From contig OV884015.1 in NCBI GenBank assembly GCA_930367205.1, positions 108,998,509 through 109,062,508 of the forward strand: a stretch of DNA of 64,000 bases, in the 5' to 3' direction. The position numbers were made by a program, and so were the translations under genes. The notes under the pieces are model-generated. The model was given only the letters and a program-made list of their open reading frames with translations, searched no databases and had not been told where the DNA came from. This stretch comes from Acanthosoma haemorrhoidale (taxonomy: Eukaryota > Arthropoda > Insecta > Hemiptera > Acanthosomatidae). Each line of letters opens with the position of its first letter. The stretch's first letter is position 1. Shown one piece after another: positions 12,501 to 26,200 of this stretch.

Positions 12501-15500
12501 ATGGAATTTTACATGGAGTTCCATTTTGATATTTGATACAAGGAAAAAAGAAAAATATAGCCATATCTATAAAACTTGAACTAAGAAAACTAATTACTTA
12601 ACAAGTTCACACATTAATTTTCCGTGTTTGAATTCCTTTTAGGCTCATTATCTATTGTTTCCATAATCACATTTCAGTGGTCACATCTTTTTTATTTTTA
12701 GCTAATTTAAACGTTATATTAATTTTAATTCTCGTTGTACATAATTTTCAAGACAACCATTTTTTTCAAAACCCCCTTTGACATAAACCTATGTTAATAG
12801 CATAGGACTTATATTTGTATAGAGACTTAAAAGCTGGAGAAAAATTAAATTACTGCTGCAAATTATTAAAGCCCTTTCTGGTTAAATAATCAAAATTTCA
12901 CATAATATACTAACTTCTGCTGGAACCTATAGAGTCAAAATCATCGATAAGCTAGGAAGAATAATGTCAACACATTGACAGATTTTTCAATTATCAAGAA
13001 TTAAATTTTCATACAAAATCACACTCTTAACACTAACCTCACCATAATCAGAATGTTAAAACTTTATGGCAAACTGCATGGCCGTAGAAAACCAGAAACT
13101 GGGCACAGGTTGCCCGATAATACTCCCTGGTGACTTGGGAGAGATCTTATAAATTAAAAATAAAAATTAATCCATGGCGCAATAACTCTTGAAGAAGTAA
13201 AGTTGTTACTATAGTTGCTAGGTGGCTACTAAGGTACTAGTGTAGTCAGTGCTAGGCATTACCTATCAACCTAAAATTCACATTTCTTAATAGGTATAAA
13301 TTAAAAACCATATGAAATATTCAAACTTCTTGTCATTGCTGGTTTTGCCGTTTGTCACAGTAATGAATCTGTTGGATATGGAAGACAAGACAAATCTCAC
13401 ATATTACCCAGCATTATGTCAAGATTATGCTAGTTGGAAACCAAATAAATAAATTACACGAAGAAATATATAACTTAGAACTAATAACATCCATACTCAA
13501 TACCCTTAATTTAAATTTAACTATTACGTCTCAAAATTTAACTTATTTTTCCATAAGGACATATATAAAAATTATTACACAGTCTGGAAGTAATCGAAGG
13601 AGAGATCGATGAAGCATGGCAGCCGATCAGACCAAGGCCTCCTGCGTGAGCGTCAATGATAGACGTTGCAACAGGAGTACCTTCTAGCAGGTCCAGAGCT
13701 TGAGCGATGTCTGCCTTTAGACCGGACCCACAAGGCTCACCGGGTTCCTTTATTACACTGCCTTTTACATACAGAAAAACAATAATAACAAACTAGAAAA
13801 ACAAAGAAACATACATAGGTGAGTCAACAGCATGATAAATATCTTTTTTCGTAAATGTCAGTTTATGACACTCAGAGAAACCCCTAGTGCTACATGTGGA
13901 TTGGCTTTATTTAATAATTCTCAGCTGTTCAAAATTGACAAATGGCTATCGCTAACAAAGAAAGAGATATCAAATCATTCTCTTCTGGAAACAAAATCAT
14001 CTTACCGATTTTCTTGAAATTTTCTTGAGATAGATCAGCTAAACCGATTTTTTCTAAAAACTCTCTATTCCAACCTCCATGTCTATCGGAAGACACTTCA
14101 TACAGCCACTTACAGGTCACCGAACATAATGACCTGCAATGGAAAAATGGAGAAGACATTAAAAATCAAAATATTTACAATTATTATTCCTCATTTTGTG
14201 GTCACTAATTTAAATTTAGGGGCCATCACCTCGTATCGGAGCCTGTTGCCTTCCACGTCAAAAAGTCTGGTAAGTCAAAAAATTGATCAGCTTTAATCCA
14301 GCACTGTGAAAATAAATTTTCTTTCAGCCACAACAGCTTTGGCAATTCCATTTCGAGAGATATTTTACCTCCTACATTATTGAGTATACTGTGGTGAAGC
14401 GAATTAATATAATTGGCCTGCTTTTCTGCTCTATGGTCCATCCACAATACTATATTTTGTTTAGTATCTCCTAAAACATACAAAAATAAAATTAAAACTT
14501 TTACCGTCGTCACTATAGCCTAGAGAGATAAAGGCCAAAGGTTTAATATTAGATAGAATCTGGCATTGAAAAACAAAATAAATGGTGTTGATATTCATGA
14601 AAAACAAAAAACCACAGCTTAATTTTAATGGACAAATTATTGCTACAGACAAACTCAAACACAATTTTAATGAAACCAAAACAAACATTTCTCTGTTCAT
14701 GAGCACTTCTTTTCTTTTCCGCTGCTCCGTTATCTTCTTGCCCTTGTTATCCGTTAAAAACTGGCCTTTTCCTCTTCATCATTTCAAACATTGCAACAAT
14801 CACAGATTGCAATGATTGTCAGTTACTAGTGCCACCTAGCACCTTCAAACACATTCCATAGACTTTGTCTCTTCCCACGAAATTATACCACAGGTTTAAT
14901 TAATTTACTTTAATCACATTCTTGTTACGATGTAACATTTAGAACATTGATGTCCCAACAATAAGCATTTCAATAATCTAAATAAAAAAATAAAAAAGTT
15001 GTCTCACTGATATTCTAAAAAGAAGTAATAAATGATCAAGATTTAAAATTAATTCTAGTTAAATTTATGGGATTATTAAACATGAAAATGAAAATCATGT
15101 AAAACTTACCACTCGGACATACTGAAACAGAGTCACCACGAATATCTAGAACAACCAAGGAACAAGTGGCATCAAAACCTAGTCCTTTTATCTTTTCACG
15201 TGGAACTGACTTTTTCACTTCCTGTTAAAAAAAATCAAGTTAATTAAAATGTACAGCCCCCCCCCTACATTTACATGAATGTTATTAGATTACAGGAAAA
15301 ATCTGCTAAAACAGTAAGTTTTTATGTAAAATAAAAAGTGCATTTGGTCTATTTAACTTAGTATGTTGTGCGGGGGCTACCATTCTTAACACTTCTTTCT
15401 ATTTTATTTTACTTTCATTATACACCAACCAAGAGTCAAGATTCAAAATAAATTCTAGTTATACTTATGGGATTCTTAAACATGAAAATGAAACCGTGTA

Positions 15501-17403
15501 AAAACTTACCATTCGGATGCACCAAAACAGAGTCACCTTCTCTCGTTCACTTTTCAATTCATATAATTTCTTATATCTCATTTCTGCACAATCCTGATAC
15601 ATGCTGTAGCTTTCCCTGAATCATTTATATACAGATTGGAGGTGATTGGTTGAAGGCAGATAACTCGAGAGAACTTTGTTCTAGTGGTTGTCAGGAGAAA
15701 AGTTTAAATCGTAGGATAAAATCGCAATGGATATGTTAAGGAATGAGGGAAACGAAGCGCTAGTTTCTCGTGGATTTCCATGTTATAGCATTACAGAACT
15801 TCTAATGTAGAATTCACTAAAAACATTCCCCGATCATGTGTGTTGTCTTGAACACTACCCAGGCTCACATTATATACATATTTAAATTCTCATTCGGGAC
15901 AGGATATCTAATTAGGCTTCTATTTACAGAAATGGAATAAATCTACTATCCATCTTGGGATTTAGACATTCAGATCAAGAAGCAATTTCACTATTCACAA
16001 CACCAAACCCTAGCCCAGAAAATTATTGATAATTAATTTAATATAACCCAATTCATTTCAGCGATACTATTTATTGACTACCATGCTGTGAGCTGTTTAT
16101 ATCTCAGCTTTTGCTCTTGATAAATTGTTCGCCTAGTTTATATTAAATGAATAGAAAGCTGGAAGAACACGGTATGTTAATTTCACCAAATTTTCAGGGT
16201 GTTATTTTCTTGATTTCCAGTTATTCCGCAACAAAATAAATAGTTTGTTTTGCACGGATCCTGGCTCTCCTGTGCTCTTAAGGCTATTTTATAATAATTG
16301 TTCTGCAGCCAATTGTTCATACATACCTCGTTATTCCAAGGGAAAAAAATCTCGAAATAATTTACATTTACATTACTTTCTTTTCAAATAAGTAAGGTGG
16401 TCATTTTTTTTTTAAACTTTAAAACCAGGATCTTTTTTTTATAAGAGTTTAACATCTAAGGTTTTTGCATTTTCTACATGCTATTTTTCCTTAGATTGTT
16501 CGAGAATAAATAACTGTGCTGACACACATTAACTCCATTATAATGTAGTACAATTTGCGAAAATAATTTCCAAAAATCATAAAAAGTATATGATATAACT
16601 ATAAACTAAGGATATTAAGAATCAAGTATAGCAAGAGAACAAAATGGTTACAATAAAAATTTCCAGTTTAGCTTCTTGTCCTCGTATTTTTTTTTTCAGA
16701 ATAATTAATTCCAAATTGTACATGACTAATGCATGTATGATCAATTGATGCTCACAGCAATATAACAAAATTATACAGCATTACATAATAAAATATTTCT
16801 CTACTCGGTAGTTGGCTACCATTTCAAGGTTTCAATATGTAATTGAGTTTTATCATTGGACGACATATTGTTCATCAATGAAAAAAATATGTTCGACATG
16901 TGCATAGATGGAAATTCTGCCAATTTGTCAATATTTTATTTATTTATAATTTCTTAAACTGAACTGATTACATTTTACCAATGACTGAAAAACCAGTACT
17001 TTACTGATAAAAGAAGTATGTAAGTATAGTCAACTTAATATAAATGATATGTTAATTGTTCAAATATATTTTTGTGATAAACGAACATATAAATAAATAT
17101 CTGTAAAAAGAACACTTAATAATAAACAACATAACAAAATTATGGATTGTTTACAAACACATTATTAGTGCTATCAACAAACAGTAGATATGTTATGCTA
17201 CTTACCCTAATAACTTTGCAGCAATTTTCCCATATGTCTTCCGAAGACTGCTGGTAAAAGTTAGGTTTTGGGTTCCAAGTTTTGATGGGCCGTGTTTCCG
17301 AGGCCAATACTTTACCATTCTTATTGACAAGAGCAGCTCGCACACTTCCAGTTCCGACATCTACACCGATAAAGTAACAGTTTTCTCCTTCTACATTTGC
17401 CAT
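9587..17403 (-). CDS. FGGY: FGGY-family carbohydrate kinase (FGGY domain-containing protein), complete
   Basis: Ten exons in transcription order: 17403-17206, 15221-15110, 14470-14230, 14133-14006, 13761-13579, 12281-12084, 11412-11261, 11075-11001, 10834-10554 and 9677-9587. All introns are GT-AG, phases agree throughout, and the product is 552 aa, the usual size for the animal FGGY protein. The N-terminal lobe opens with [16 protein letters not shown] (phosphate-binding motif), then [14 protein letters not shown] and [26 protein letters not shown] and [10 protein letters not shown] mark the second lobe, followed by [31 protein letters not shown] and [18 protein letters not shown]. The family phosphorylates sugars with ATP; animal members are linked to ribulose-type substrates, so a cytosolic D-ribulokinase role is likely. 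The start is the first Met of the open frame, just before the nucleotide motif. Intron 1 contains a duplicated copy of the exon 2 donor region. Confidence 0.94.
10266..10497 (+). repeat. Copy of the dispersed repeat seen at 7626-7790
   Basis: The sequence starting GTAACCATCCAATTAAAATT and ending near TTGCAAAATTTATAGAATA matches 7626-7790 at high identity but is about 65 bp longer in the middle. It lies in the last intron of the FGGY gene. It has no terminal repeats or coding content that identify its class. Confidence 0.6.
15434..15541 (-). pseudogene. Partial duplicate of FGGY exon 2 end and following intron
   Basis: This segment repeats about 15029-15140 in direct orientation, roughly 400 bp away. 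It includes the last 30 or so coding bases of exon 2, the GTAAG donor and about 70 bp of intron. The parent reads [10 protein letters not shown] across the junction; the copy reads [10 protein letters not shown] with the donor kept. No acceptor-bounded exon lies upstream of the copied end, so it is most likely a dead fragment. Confidence 0.75.
15925..15990 (-). mobile_element. SINE-like fragment related to 8280-8345
   Basis: On the minus strand TCTAAATCCCAAGATGGA is followed by a stretch like the 8.3-kb copy. It lies in intron 1 of the FGGY gene. Only the region just downstream of the presumed B-box is preserved. Confidence 0.3.
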
Positions 17404-20230
17404 GATTAATAACTTTTAAACTGGTTTATTAAACAGATGAGATTATCTTGATGGATTACTGATAGCATTGAGGTTAAAGGCTATACTAATTCACTGTTAT
17501 CAACCTAGAGGTGGCTTCTCAAGGTCATTTGAAAGCCAAGTCAAACTTTCACCAACAATTTTTTTTATGGTCAATTATATAATGTAATTTTACATTTCCT
17601 AATCGGCTGGGTGTAATAATAACTATTAAATTACATTTTTAATTCTTTTAACCTTTTCAGAAATAGTGGAATAATATAGTGAGTGAACTTATCCAGTCCA
17701 GAAATCAATACATGGAATCCATTATAACTGATTTGAATTAAACTAAGAAGATGAGGAATAACATGCAATTTAATACTTTAATTAAAATGGTGAGTTGACT
17801 AGTTATAGAATAATTTTAAATTGCAAGGATTATAATTTAGGAAATACTTGTAATTTTGGGGAATAATTAATCATTAAAGATCTACCATAAAATATTTTTA
17901 TTAACAAGTACAAATTATCAAGACGTACAATACAGGGTCTAATAAGGTAACAGTCATAAAAATAATTAAGATTACATGGTCTGATTTTTTTCCCCCCCCT
18001 AAAATGTAAAGGCACATACATCTTTTCAAAGTCGTGGAACAACTTTGGCTTTGTAGAAAAATATTAATTTTTCTTTTTTACATTACAATTAAATTATATG
18101 TTCTTTGGATTTGTTAACTGCAACATCGCTTACAAGGGTGGTCTGAAAAGTTTCCGACCTAACAAAGCTTTTATTTATTTATTTATTTCACTAGCTTTTA
18201 TTTATTTTATTATCATCTTCATGTTGAGGTCGGAAAGTTTTCATACCACCTGTGTAATTTAATAAACGACAATTTAAAAATAAAATTAGATATGGCAGGT
18301 AAATACTTTTCACACACAAGATATTTAAAAATGCCGACATAGGAACAAATAAATATTATAATGATTAAAATAATATTTATCTATATTAACAGTATCATCG
18401 ATGAAAACCATAAAAACGAAATTTATTTTGTTGTATTGAAACAAATTATTAAGACAAAAAACTGATTATAAGACTAGTAAATGACTAAATTTGGAATTAT
18501 ATTTTCCAAATACTTTTGCATTATGATAAAACTAAATTATATGTTAAATAAATAATGATAAGATCTATATATTTATTACATCTAAATAGTTAAGACTTTA
18601 ACAACAGTAATATTATTTTTTTATTATAGAATGTTTCTTACAAACAAGTAAGAAATTTACATTTTAACACAATCGTTTATAATACTGTGAAATTTATACT
18701 GCAAGTTAGTAGTATCACAGTGAAACCTAAATTAATATAAATTTAAGTTTTTAACATCAATATGGAATCCTGATATCACCCAAACTAAAAGAAAAAACCC
18801 TAAAAAGGAAGGTAAAATAAGTAGGTTATAAAAAGAAATTTAAAAACGAAAAAATACATTCAATTGATATAAAACAATACGTACACGTGTATAAAATTTA
18901 ATATCCCATCATTAATGGATTAGATCTTTAATGCTCATTATTTAATCGACAATTTACCATATTTTTTTTTTGAGGGAAAGTCAAGATAATTTTAATGACA
19001 AGCAATCGTTCTCCAGCAAACGGCCATTTGGTCAATTCTTGGCGACCATAGCTAAATTTCATTGCTTGCGAGGATTTAGAATTCATCATTTCTGGAAGTG
19101 TTTTTATATCGCACACCTTAACAATCCCTAAATTTCAAAAACCAAAAAATACACTGGTATTATTTCGGAACCAAGGGTATTAGTAGTTTGTACCATTGAA
19201 TTAGTATTTTGAAATATTCTTTAAATAAGTTCTGCTGGACTAAAAACAGTATATTTTTGATTCCGTACATTAAGGTGATTTTATTTAATTAATTTGCTTA
19301 TATATGTGAACCTAACAATTTAATCTAACAAACAAAAATTGATTTAAGAAAAAAGTACACAGCATTGAATATGAAGTCGAGCATACCAATATATATCTGG
19401 AACTGTGCTGAAAGCAACCATGCAGCAACAGACAAAAGACGAAGAGAATCAATAAAGTTTTCGGAAAATCATACAAAATAAACAAACAATAGCCTTTGTT
19501 GTTTCCGAAAAGAGATTTTCATACTTTTTCTTTGGACTGTTTTCAATGAAGTTTTATTTGTGAAATGCGAATCAGAGATCAGGGCATAAAAGCATTTACC
19601 CAGTCAAAATGATGCACCAGAGGAACATAATTAGTTATAACTAATGCGATTGTGTCTTACTCGAAAATAAATTTGGCTATCACACTTTACTTTTACCAAC
19701 TCAAGTGATAATGCAGTTTTGGAAGAATTAAAAGAAAATTCGCAGATCAATGTGAGCACTTAACTGAATTGATTAAAACATCAGCTATGAGATTCAGTTC
19801 AGTAAGTTGACCACCTTAAAAGTAAGTAGTAATAAAAACAAAATTACCATAGATTTTATTTTAAAGATATTCACTGGATGCTTTTGTTAATCTGTGTAAC
19901 CATATGTTTTCGATTTTTGATATTTTACTATACATACAAAACTGACACAGATACCTCAATTTAACAGTAGAAGAATTGGTTCCTTATCGGCATGGATTTG
20001 CTTACTGAACAACAGTAAATTAAATTTTTTTAAACCGAACAATGGCAAATTAATAATTGGATTATGAAAAAGAGTAAAATATATAATTAATAATGATAAA
20101 CATTGACACTTTACAACCATTTAAACTAATCTTAGAATAAAACCGGTATATCTCAGCTCCCTATTTTTACACACGAGCAGACATCGCTATATCACAATCG
20201 GCTGCATCAACTCGCCATTAGAATAACTCT
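17404..20230. other. Intergenic region between the kinase start and the oxidase end
   Basis: This interval must hold the FGGY promoter and 5' UTR (near 17.4-17.6 kb) and the oxidase 3' UTR. No TATA box or other promoter motif stands out. On the minus strand an AATAAA lies near 19.86 kb, a possible polyadenylation signal for the oxidase. Apart from the MITE at 18133-18254 the interval is AT-rich with only chance open frames. Confidence 0.5.
18133..18254. mobile_element. Mariner-type MITE, 122 bp
   Basis: The ends are GGTGGTCTGAAAAGTTTCCG and the complement of GGTGGTATGAAAACTTTCCG, and TA flanks both sides. The middle is a TTTATT-rich spacer. Near-perfect terminal inverted repeats, TA target duplication and tiny size identify a miniature element mobilised by a mariner-family transposase. 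Terminal GGTGGTCTGAAAAGTTTCCG-like sequences are a familiar mariner type. No transposase is present. Confidence 0.85.
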
Positions 20231-23200
20231 TTATAATTTGGATTGTAGTAATATACTATCCTCGCTGAAACTCTCTGAAGAGTCTGGAAGATTAAAAGCT
20301 TCCATAATTCGTTCATACACCTGTGAAAAAAACAAAATATTAATAAATTTGATTTAATGAAAAAAAAAAATTGTATAGCTAGGTTCACACTAGTGTTCAC
20401 TAGTCTTATGAGATAAGCTACCTATTGCATGATCACTTATTCATGTGAACATCCTGTTTCGCAAAGAGAACATGTTGAGCCTTTTAACATAATTATACTT
20501 CTGCTCCACATAAGATAGCTTGCATTGGCTATGACTCTAAATAAACTTCTATGAAATAGCATATGATGGCCATTGTATCAATCGAACAGCATTCACTGCT
20601 TTGTAATCGAGCGAAACCCAAAATATCCTTGGCAAAGCTGTTTTACCTTTGAGGTTACATGCCAGAATATTTCCGGCACAAGCATGCATTTATGCATTAA
20701 TTAGACAGCAAAACTTATTGTTTTTCATCATATGTACTGTAAAAAATTAATTTTGTTGGAGGGAATACCGTCGGGATTGTTCTTTCGGCACAAGCAGCAG
20801 ATTCAATATTACTGACATTACTGTTTTTTTACCATTTTATAGATATAGTTAACCTACCCTGCCATCAGAGCAGCCAAGTATAGAATTGAGGACAAAGTCC
20901 GGAGGCGCCACAGCATCAGCCAGAGAAACGGCTTCGTTCTTCAGTTGACTGCAAAGGTGAAGAATCGCTTCTGAAAGGTTTTCCCCTAACGAAGGGCCCT
21001 CACAATAGCCACCTGAAATAGAAGAACAAATTCATACAAAAAAAGATCATCAAATGTTCGAGCTAGGTTTCATACACCGCAATAGTCGAATCAGTGCAAC
21101 GGATGAAAAATTAAGGTTTGAGGCGAAAGATATAAAGGTCATTTAAGCGTTTTAATGCAGACAAATTGCAACAAGAAATTCTACGGTAAAGTGGTTTGAG
21201 TGAACAAAGAGCAGCTTTTTAGAAAGGAGACGAGAGAGAGAAATGACTTGAGGTCGAAGAGATCCATCCAGCACAAACCAAGAATGTATTCACTTATTAA
21301 TACGTCATTCGTTGTTTGCAATACTAGAATTAGCTAAATATTATTTTAAGTATATCTAAGTTTTGTGTAGTCATTTATGTTTTTATGGATTAATTAAATA
21401 ACCAAAAATAAGCACTAGAACCAATACCATCAAATCATTATAATGAAATGAGTTTATTCATTATGAACTTTTAGTAAAGATCCCTTTAATCGTTATCAAT
21501 AAGCACGTAAATAAAAGATATTTTTATAGTATGTGCTTGTAAATCATGATACATTGTAAAGATATCTTAGCTTTGATTTAATTTTACTTGTTATTGCATA
21601 AAGAGTGAAAGGATATTTAAAAAAGTGTATAAAGAATAATAATTTATTAAGATAATCTCAGGGTATTGGTTCTAGGGCATATATATTTATAGCTATTTAA
21701 ATATATAAGATATCTTAAATATAATTAAAATAATATTTGGTTCATAGTATTATTACAAAACATGATATATAGCTAGAGTTAAAACTTCTCTTTGCTTAAA
21801 ACTCCAAATCATCTCAGTATCATTCCAACTCGCCTTACTGCTGGTCACCACCGAGTGAACTTCTACAAGTTCTTGCAATTCTTCCCCCTTCTCGTCAACT
21901 ATTATTCTTTGTTCTTAAAGTCCATTAATCCCTTGCTACCTGGTTTATACCTGAGATAATACTTAAACTACACATTCTTTCTATATGTAATATTTGCCCT
22001 TTATAAACAAATATCAGTTACTAAAATCAACTCAATTATAATAAATAAATTTAATTGACAATAGAATTATTGTTACAACATTTATATTCATACGATAAAC
22101 ATGAAGTACCTACCTTGATAGAGAACTGCAAGGTGCTTATGAAGAGACCAAAGTCCGTACAAACCAAATAATTTATCGAGCACAGGTTTTACATCGTAGG
22201 AGCAGGACTTGCATTTTTTAATAAAGTATGTCAGCATCAGGAACTGCAGCAAATGCATACAATAATCAATAAATAATAAATGAAACATTTTAGTAATATT
22301 TTCCATAAACATAAAATAAATAAACGGCATTACCTCACCAAAAACCGTAGAAAGGGTCCGTGCTTTAAAAACTTGAATTTGATTCCTGATAAGAAACTTG
22401 TCACATTGCTGTTTCTTAAGAAGTTCGGATTTTTGAATTGTAGCTTTACATAACCAGCATATAAGCCATTGATATGTCTCCATAATAACTGTAAAATTAA
22501 TGTTAACTAATGAGAATAGAATAGTTTTCATCGCCTAATTTTGAAAAACATGTAATGTAATGAAAGAAAATTTGGAAATATTTTCTGTATACTTAAAATT
22601 AGTCATGGAATCTTACTTTAAACAGAACATGTTGAGACTTGATGGCTTTACAATGAGATATGACGATTTAAAACAATGGGGTATTCTCTCGTAGACTTTA
22701 GTTGATTTTGACAAACATTTTAGAACAAAATACAATATTACTAAAAAATTTCTCTTCTTTTTTTTAATCTTAAATATCTCAAGGCTTGAAAAAATAATAA
22801 AGCCTGTATTACCAAGCATAATAAACATAGAGCCTATGTTACCAAGAATGTGAGATTGCCAGTTTGGCAATTTTTAAGGGATTGTACAAGACTAGATATT
22901 GACTAGGCTACCCATTTGACGGGGATGGCTAAGTTGAATACAGCAGCCGAGTCCTGGGTTCAAATCCTCTCACCGTTTTTTTTCTTTGGTGAATAATTAT
23001 TAAACCAAAAAGATAACATACCATAACTGCTAATTATTGTTTTAATTTCCGATTCCATATGTGTCTTGGAATATGTTAATTTCTATTCCCTATGCAGCTA
23101 CTCCAAAAAGTGCAAAGTAGGAGTCGATTCAGCAGAACCCCCAAGCTACAGGGGTACGGTCAATATTTAAGATACAAGTAAAAAAAATTGAATTTGATAT

Positions 23201-26200
23201 GCACTTACATTTTTCTGAAATGATATCGATACCATCGGAATATTTGTTCTGTAAAACAATATCTTTGTGATTGAAAAATGAAAGTTTTGAGAGCGGAAAT
23301 ATGTTCAAGTCGAGATCTGAATCGCTGTAGAGTCTGAGAATCCAATTAGAAGTCTGTTGCAGCAATACTGTATTATCTCCTTCAAAGGTAACACGAGGAT
23401 CGTGGTTATTTCTCAGATCTCCTAATCCTGAAGCTGCAAACAGAAATTTGAATTCAAACTTAAATTTCATTATAATGTTGTGATATTTTGATGTGTTGAT
23501 TTTTGATGGTGTTTTTGAGATAAACTCAAAATTAGCGAGCGTTGATGAACAATATATGACTTGTGTACCACGATTCACGAATGTTAAACACGCTTCGTTG
23601 CGTTGAATCTACCATTAATATGTATGTATAAATAATATCAATAATTTAATATAAATATTTTATTTTATAAACTTCAAAACAAGCAAAGTATAAATATCCG
23701 AAACAACTGGATGGCCAATGCCAGTTAAAAAAGGATCAAGAAGGCAGCGGAAAGGACAAGGAGTTATAGAATACCAAGAGGCTCAGGCACTCTTTCATCG
23801 GAGACCGGGGAGACGAGACCTAGGTAGCAGCCCACGCTAGGTCACTCATTCATCTTTGAACCGGCAGGAGACAAGGAAGCACCAGGAGGGATGCTAGCTC
23901 AGGCACGGTTACTGCCTCGTGGTGTACAAGAGAAGACCGGCCAAAAACTTTCACCCGGCACGGATCGAGAAACAAGAATGCTCAAGACGTTAATCCGAAC
24001 CACACGAAGAATATCAACAAAGAAACACTGGCCAGTATCGCGTTTAATAATTAAGGTACATTTTAACTTGAGTTTTTTAATAATGTTAATTTATCTACAT
24101 ATGTACTTATTTGTAATTATTTTAAATCAATTTATGTAAATAAACAATTATTCCTTTAAACAGAACTATCCTATTTTTATAAACAGAACCTTAGGAAAAA
24201 GTAAAAGTTAAATATAAAGTTTTAAAAATAAATAAATTATATAAAAAATATATAATTAAAATATAAAATAATAAATATTTTAATTTTATTATATATCTAT
24301 CTAAAAGGTCAAAATTTTATTCAGGATGACATATAAAAAGACATTGAAAAATGGCTTCAAATAGTAGAAACCATTTCTCATTTCAATAATGTAGACAAAG
24401 GCAAAATGATTCCGAGGATGGAACCTGACAAGAACGATAGAGGGTACAAACAGCTCACTGATGACAAAATAGTTGACATTCATTGGCGAAGTGAGGTTAG
24501 AACACTTTCCAAAGCAATATTTTGGACATCGAGATGGATTCATTTGATTTGATCATAAAAAAAAGTGACTACAGATCAAGCACTAGCGGCAGTTGACCAG
24601 CGAATTCGTTAACTTTGAAGATTAAAATTCTGAATAGAAAAAATTATAGCCTTAAAACACATAAGAACAGAGTTATAAAAATCAAATCTGTCGGTGAAAA
24701 ACAAAAACAGACTAAAACGTATTTTAATCAAGTGGCATATGTATTTATGTTTTTCTATACGTAAATACTGTAATGTTATTTTTAAGAAGTGATTTGAGAG
24801 AATGATTATTTGATTATAAAAAAATTAAATAATATAAAATAAATTATAAAAAATTTAAAATCAAATGTGATCGTAACAGCTGATAGGAATAATGTATTTG
24901 GAGCATCGGGATCACGACGCAGCTAGGCAAGCATTCGATGGAAAATTTCTAAACTTAAAACTGTGAATGTTTTAAATTTTTTTTTTTTTTATTTCTTTGA
25001 TGTAAATGTTTGGTTGCCAAAGAAGCCTGAGATTTAATTTAAAAAAAAAAATTTATTAGTAAATTAAATAAATATTATAGTACTTTTTGAAAACAAAAAT
25101 ATATTTTTGGGTTGAAAATTGGGGATTTTTGTATATTAGATCAAAGTTAGATTAGATTATCTGGGAATACCCCCTGAGCATCGAGATTCTACTGCTTATG
25201 ATTTTTCTAATATTTTTATTTATCATTTATGAATATAATAAATATTATATTTTACCAATGATTAGTACCTTTATGATAACCGTGCCCACCACATGCTTCC
25301 CTGCACTCCTGTATGGCAGTTTGAGTTGTCCACGTAGTTAAAGTTTTTGCAGTGCAAACTAATGCGTGGATCCCTTTCACCATTTGTGGCTGAAAATAAT
25401 GAATAAAATAAACAAAAACGAAGGTCAATCGAAGATTAAGGGTGAATTATTAGGTAACTTACAAGATGTGCCATGTCTATTCTTCCTTCGTGAGAATCAG
25501 CGATTAGATTTATATACTGCTCATCAAAATCTTCCATAAACGACTTGAAAGCATAGCTCGCTGCCAAATAAGGGAAAAGACGCCATTGCTAAATAAAATA
25601 CATAATAAAAGTTTAGAACTTACTCACTTGTAAGAGGTAAGTAAATTATGTGACAATCACATTTATAAAATATGAAATATTCTTATTAAATACAGTAGTT
25701 GTTATTTATAATGAACACTTCTCAACGGTGAGTACTTCTACATTCCACTGTACAAATATATTGAAACAAATCCGAATCCAAACAGCATACATTCTCAATA
25801 ATAACAATATACTTTAATATTATTATCGACTAATAAAACAATAAACATGTTAAGGTTTTTATTTAGTAACTAGAAGCAGTAGTTCCGTGCCACCAATAAT
25901 TTAAAACCCTGGAATTCGTTCAACATTTTCGGATATGGATAAGTTTTTGGGTTTGTTATCGAGCAAAAAATGGCATAAGCCAGGCTATCAAATTTCTTCT
26001 GAACCATTGATACTACAGTTGAGTGATAAACTCCTATTACCTCTAATAAGGCACCGATACCTACCTCAGGACTACTAGACCCTAACAGTAATTTAGGATG
26101 TATGGATACGGAAAGGAGTATACGGGATAAGGTCACAGGCATGATTGTGTCTTGAATGTAGGAGCTGGGGATATCAAGAACTTATATCGGCTGGGCACCT

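Noticed and set aside
18133..18254. Transcription terminator or regulatory hairpin
   Set aside because: Near-perfect 20-bp ends flanked by TA are better explained as a mariner-type MITE.
22088..22531. 147-aa minus-strand ORF as a separate gene
   Set aside because: It is two oxidase exons (22488-22334 and 22243-22114) read through their intron, which happens to be open.
22905..22985. Functional tRNA gene
   Set aside because: Only promoter-like boxes are present; no cloverleaf forms.
23129..23578. 149-aa minus-strand ORF as a separate gene
   Set aside because: It is oxidase exon 10 (23433-23209) with adjoining intron sequence on both sides.
25870..26142. 90-aa minus-strand ORF inside the oxidase gene
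   Set aside because: It lies in the intron between exons 7 and 8, which join in phase without it, and has no family resemblance.
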